33,800 nt of DNA from Pseudogulbenkiania subflava DSM 22618 (GTDB lineage Bacteria > Pseudomonadota > Gammaproteobacteria > Burkholderiales > Chromobacteriaceae), in contig NZ_FXAG01000031.1 of the NCBI RefSeq assembly GCF_900177275.1, positions 1 to 33,800 of the forward strand, in the 5' to 3' direction. Below, one piece after another: positions 31,549-33,800 of the stretch. The translations under genes were made by a program, and so were the position numbers. The notes under the pieces were generated by a model. That model ran no database searches and was not told the DNA's origin. It was given only the letters and a program-made list of their open reading frames with translations. Numbering within the stretch: position 1 is the stretch's first letter; the number at the start of each line of letters is the position of its first letter.

Positions 31549-32658
31549 ATGTTGACTCCCGTCCGCCATGGCGTGCCACAGCGGGCCCATATCGCCCGCT
31601 ACCTGGCCCTGCTGCTGTTCGTCGTGATCGTATTTGCTAGTCTGTACCCGTTCACCGGCTGGAGCTACAGCGGTCGCCCTCTGCTCGAGTTCCTGTTTTA
31701 TCCGTTGCCGTACTACTTCCGCCTGTTCGACAACCTCGCCAACCTGGTGGTCTACATTCCCTACGGGTTTGGACTGGCGCTATCGTTCCGACCCCGCTGG
31801 CTGGGCTGGATCACGGCGCTATTGTTGTCGGCGCTGACCAGCTTCACGATGGAATTCATCCAGCAGTTCCTGCCGGAGCGCGTCGCCTCCAATCTGGACA
31901 TGCTCTACAACGTCGCGGGTGCCTTCATCGGTGCCACGCTGGCGGTCAGTCCGCTGTTTCGCCACGCCTGGCACCATCTCTGGCGCTGGCGCCAGCGCTA
32001 TTTCGTCGCCAATGAACCCGCCGACTACGCGCTGGCCTTGATGGCGCTCTGGTTCCTCACCCAGCTCAATCCTTCCATCCCGCTGTTCGGCGTCGTGGTC
32101 ATGCCGCTGGGCCTGCCGCAGCCCTTCATCTCGCCGCTCGACAACCCGGCACTGTTCCTTTTCCTGCTCGAAGCCGGCGGGGTCATGCTGCACCTGACCG
32201 CCACACTGCTGTTCGTCACCAGTTTCCTGAGCAAGCGGCGCTATATCGCCCGCAGCGTCACTACCGTCGTCGTGCTGGCGGTCTTCCTCAAGATGCTGGC
32301 GGCCGGCATGCTGCTCAAGCCGTTCGCTTTCTTCGAGTGGATCAACAGCAACGTGCTGGCGGGCCTGGGGGCCGGGTTCCTGCTGGTGTGGCTGCTCACC
32401 CGCTTCGGCCGGGGCGTGCAGTTGGTCGTGGCGCTGCTGGCGCTGCTGGCGACGCAGCTGATCTCCGCGCTTTGGCCGCTGTCCGCCAACGAACTCGACA
32501 TGCTCACGCTGTTTCGCTGGGGCTACGGCCACCTTGCCAATATGAACGCGCTGGTGGAGTTCCTGTCACGTCTCTGGCCTCTGGCGGCGGCACTCTGCCT
32601 GATCGGCGCCCTCTGGAATGTGCGGCACATGCCGTCACTGCAAGCCAAGCCGAAGTAA
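31549..32658 (+). CDS. VanZ-family polytopic membrane protein
   Basis: A 369-residue inner-membrane protein with about nine to ten hydrophobic segments. The N-terminal third matches the VanZ-like family: YPFTGWSY, FDNLANLVVYIPYGFGLAL and SFTMEFIQQFLPERVASNLDMLYNVAGAFIG. Despite the family name, such proteins occur widely and are not evidence of glycopeptide resistance; function is unknown. The C-terminal part is an additional membrane region longer than the minimal VanZ domain. The ATG at 31549 lacks a strong ribosome site. The last 24 bases overlap, in antisense, the 3' end of the HAD phosphatase gene. Confidence 0.85.
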   Translation: MLTPVRHGVPQRAHIARYLALLLFVVIVFASLYPFTGWSYSGRPLLEFLFYPLPYYFRLFDNLANLVVYIPYGFGLALSFRPRWLGWITALLLSALTSFTMEFIQQFLPERVASNLDMLYNVAGAFIGATLAVSPLFRHAWHHLWRWRQRYFVANEPADYALALMALWFLTQLNPSIPLFGVVVMPLGLPQPFISPLDNPALFLFLLEAGGVMLHLTATLLFVTSFLSKRRYIARSVTTVVVLAVFLKMLAAGMLLKPFAFFEWINSNVLAGLGAGFLLVWLLTRFGRGVQLVVALLALLATQLISALWPLSANELDMLTLFRWGYGHLANMNALVEFLSRLWPLAAALCLIGALWNVRHMPSLQAKPK

Positions 32659-33267
32659 TTCCCCTAACTGGCGTACGTGCACATCGACATAGGATGGCCG
32701 ACGTGCGCTAGGGCTGATCCACACCGTGCGCATCCCCAGGCGCTTGGCCGCCTTCAGATTGGCCAGCGAATCTTCCACCATGATGCATCGGACCGGGTCC
32801 AGACCTTCGCGCTGCAGCACGGTACGGAACGACCGAGGATGTGGCTTGGGCTGCAGATCCAGCCGTTCCACGCCATAGACGCTGGCGAAGTGCCGCCTGA
32901 TCCGCATCCTCCTCAGCACACCCTCTACATAATGCTGTGGTCCGTTGGACAGCAAGATCTTGCGGCCGGGCAAGCGGCGTAGCAGTGCTGCCGTCTGTGC
33001 CTGCCAGACCAGCAACGTTTCCAGTTCGCTCATGGGGTGGGTGTCGCGCAGAAAGGTCTGCGGTGCGATGCCATGATGTTGCTGCAGGCCTTTCAGCGTC
33101 GCACCGTATTGTCGCCAGTAACGTTGTCGCAGCTCCGTCGCGCTGTCTTCATTCATGCCCAGGTGGCGCATGATGAATTCGGTCATGCAACGATTGATAT
33201 GCGGAAACACCGCTGCCGAGGCGTGGTGCAAAGTGTCGTCCAGATCGAAAATCCAGGTGGGCTTCAA
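32635..33267 (-). CDS. HAD-family pyrimidine 5'-nucleotidase-like phosphatase
   Basis: A 210-residue HAD hydrolase matching the pyrimidine 5'-nucleotidase subgroup. Motif I FDLDDTLHH (Asp8, Asp10) begins almost at the N-terminus; motif II is LLSNGPQHY; the lysine of motif III is in LQPKPHPRSF; motif IV is MVEDSLANLKAAK. The start codon is TTG at 33265-33267: the first ATG in frame lies after motif I and would remove the nucleophile. It would dephosphorylate a nucleotide or similar phosphate ester in the cytosol. Its 3' end overlaps the vanZ-type gene by 24 bases on the opposite strand. Confidence 0.88.
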   Translation of the reverse strand: MKPTWIFDLDDTLHHASAAVFPHINRCMTEFIMRHLGMNEDSATELRQRYWRQYGATLKGLQQHHGIAPQTFLRDTHPMSELETLLVWQAQTAALLRRLPGRKILLSNGPQHYVEGVLRRMRIRRHFASVYGVERLDLQPKPHPRSFRTVLQREGLDPVRCIMVEDSLANLKAAKRLGMRTVWISPSARRPSYVDVHVRQLGELLRLGLQ

Positions 33268-33478
33268 GGTGTTATCCCGTCTCGGTGCAGATTCTGACTT
33301 GGAATTATGAACTGATCCGTCGTTTTATCGAGGTCTCGGCATCGTTTCTGCCCGCCGTATTAGCCGGATGAACAGTGCTTCGAGGGGGTGGGAAAAATTC
33401 TTACGCCTGAAATTTTCTTTGAAAACAGCTTGTTGTGATCGTTTCGTCCGGTTTCTGTTATTTTTCTGCAAAAAAGCG

Positions 33479-33507
33479 TTGACGGGGGTGGGGTCGGGGC
33501 GTATAGT
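33479..33507 (+). promoter_or_regulatory. Ribosomal RNA operon promoter
   Basis: -35 TTGACG (33479-33484), a 17-base spacer and -10 TATAGT (33502-33507), followed by the GC-rich discriminator TCGCCTCC that marks stringent control. The region upstream (about 33400-33478) is rich in A and T runs, fitting an UP element. The remaining 33268-33400 has no gene that I can support. Confidence 0.9.
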
Positions 33508-33518
33508 TCGCCTCCTCA

Positions 33519-33564
33519 GCTGACGAAGCAAACGAAACAACCCAGTCAGCACCGCTCTTTAACA
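33519..33564 (+). promoter_or_regulatory. rrn leader antitermination elements (boxB-like stem and boxA)
   Basis: GCTGAC (33519-33524) and GTCAGC (33545-33550) can form a boxB-like stem; it is followed by GCTCTTTAACA (33554-33564), an excellent boxA match. These recruit Nus factors to the rRNA transcript in other bacteria. A further hairpin at about 33584-33612 (CTCGGC-AAA-GCCGA core) lies ahead of the 16S start and may be part of the processing stalk. Confidence 0.85.
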
Positions 33565-33675
33565 GACAGAATAACCGATAGGTGTGAGTGCTCGGCAAAG
33601 CCGACACTTGCACTGCAAGACAGGAAGTATCTCGATATTTCTTTGATCTTGCGTGCCAAAAATTGCTATGAGATT

Positions 33676-33800
33676 GAACTGAAGAGTTTGATCCTGGCTC
33701 AGATTGAACGCTGGCGGCATGCTTTACACATGCAAGTCGAACGGTAACAGGGGCTTCGGCCCGCTGACGAGTGGCGAACGGGTGAGTAATGCGTCGGAAC
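33676..33800 (+). rRNA. rrs: 16S rRNA, 5' end (cut by the window)
   Basis: The universal 16S start (GAAGAGTTTGATCCTGGCTC) is at 33681-33700, followed by GATTGAACGCTGGCGGCATG and CATGCAAGTCGAACGGTAAC, a sequence style typical of Neisseriales betaproteobacteria. The mature 5' end is placed by alignment to E. coli numbering and may be off by a few bases. The gene continues beyond the window. Confidence 0.97.

Noticed and set aside
31549-32658. Glycopeptide resistance by a vanZ-type gene
   Set aside because: Only the generic VanZ-like membrane domain is present; there are no vanHAX genes, and the family is widespread in bacteria without resistance.

Overview
The window is GC-rich, densely coded DNA that ends in the first about 125 bases of a 16S rRNA gene. 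The 16S start and the gene families point to a betaproteobacterium of the Neisseriales, most likely Chromobacteriaceae; this is inferred from sequence character, not from a database match.

Layout. 1-2953: the 3' end of an unrecognised gene with its terminator, a PAS-containing chemoreceptor and an IclR-type regulator. 3128-3320 (minus strand): tRNA-Met(CAU) with a near-consensus promoter and a strong terminator. 3553-5548: a MidA-type methyltransferase diverging from a pteridine reductase. 5887-7639: ttcA (tRNA thiolation), overlapped by a spermidine-synthase-like gene.

7950-23975 is a surface-glycan locus. wlbA/wlbB/wlbC (wbpB/D/E) encode three late steps towards UDP-GlcNAc(3NAc)A, with a DUF4337 membrane protein placed between the first two. 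A tightly overlapping run follows: Wzx-type flippase, hexapeptide acyltransferase, a second DegT aminotransferase, three family-4 glycosyltransferases, a small four-helix membrane protein and an acyltransferase-3. After a nested inverted repeat and an AlaX-like tRNA-editing gene comes a second sugar block: a third DegT aminotransferase, a small phosphoglycosyl transferase and a WbpM/PglF-type 4,6-dehydratase. No wzy polymerase, wzz regulator, ligase, oligosaccharyltransferase or UDP-GlcNAc 6-dehydrogenase is visible. The locus therefore reads as an initiation, decoration, assembly and flipping cassette for a diacetamido-sugar glycan, perhaps a short oligosaccharide for protein glycosylation or an O-antigen completed elsewhere.

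24015-33267 is mixed housekeeping: a cold-shock/DUF1294 fusion, a membrane diguanylate cyclase behind an FNR/ANR-like box, tas, yggL, ubiD, an ompW-type porin, a PLP cysteine-synthase-family enzyme, a VanZ-family protein and a HAD phosphatase whose end runs antisense into vanZ. From 33479 a stringent-type rrn promoter, boxB/boxA leader and 16S rRNA begin.

The most unusual material is non-coding. A hairpin-bearing interspersed repeat occurs in at least three and probably five intergenic regions. A separate nested inverted repeat supplies the stop codon of the acyltransferase gene. Two FNR-type boxes sit at regulatory positions.
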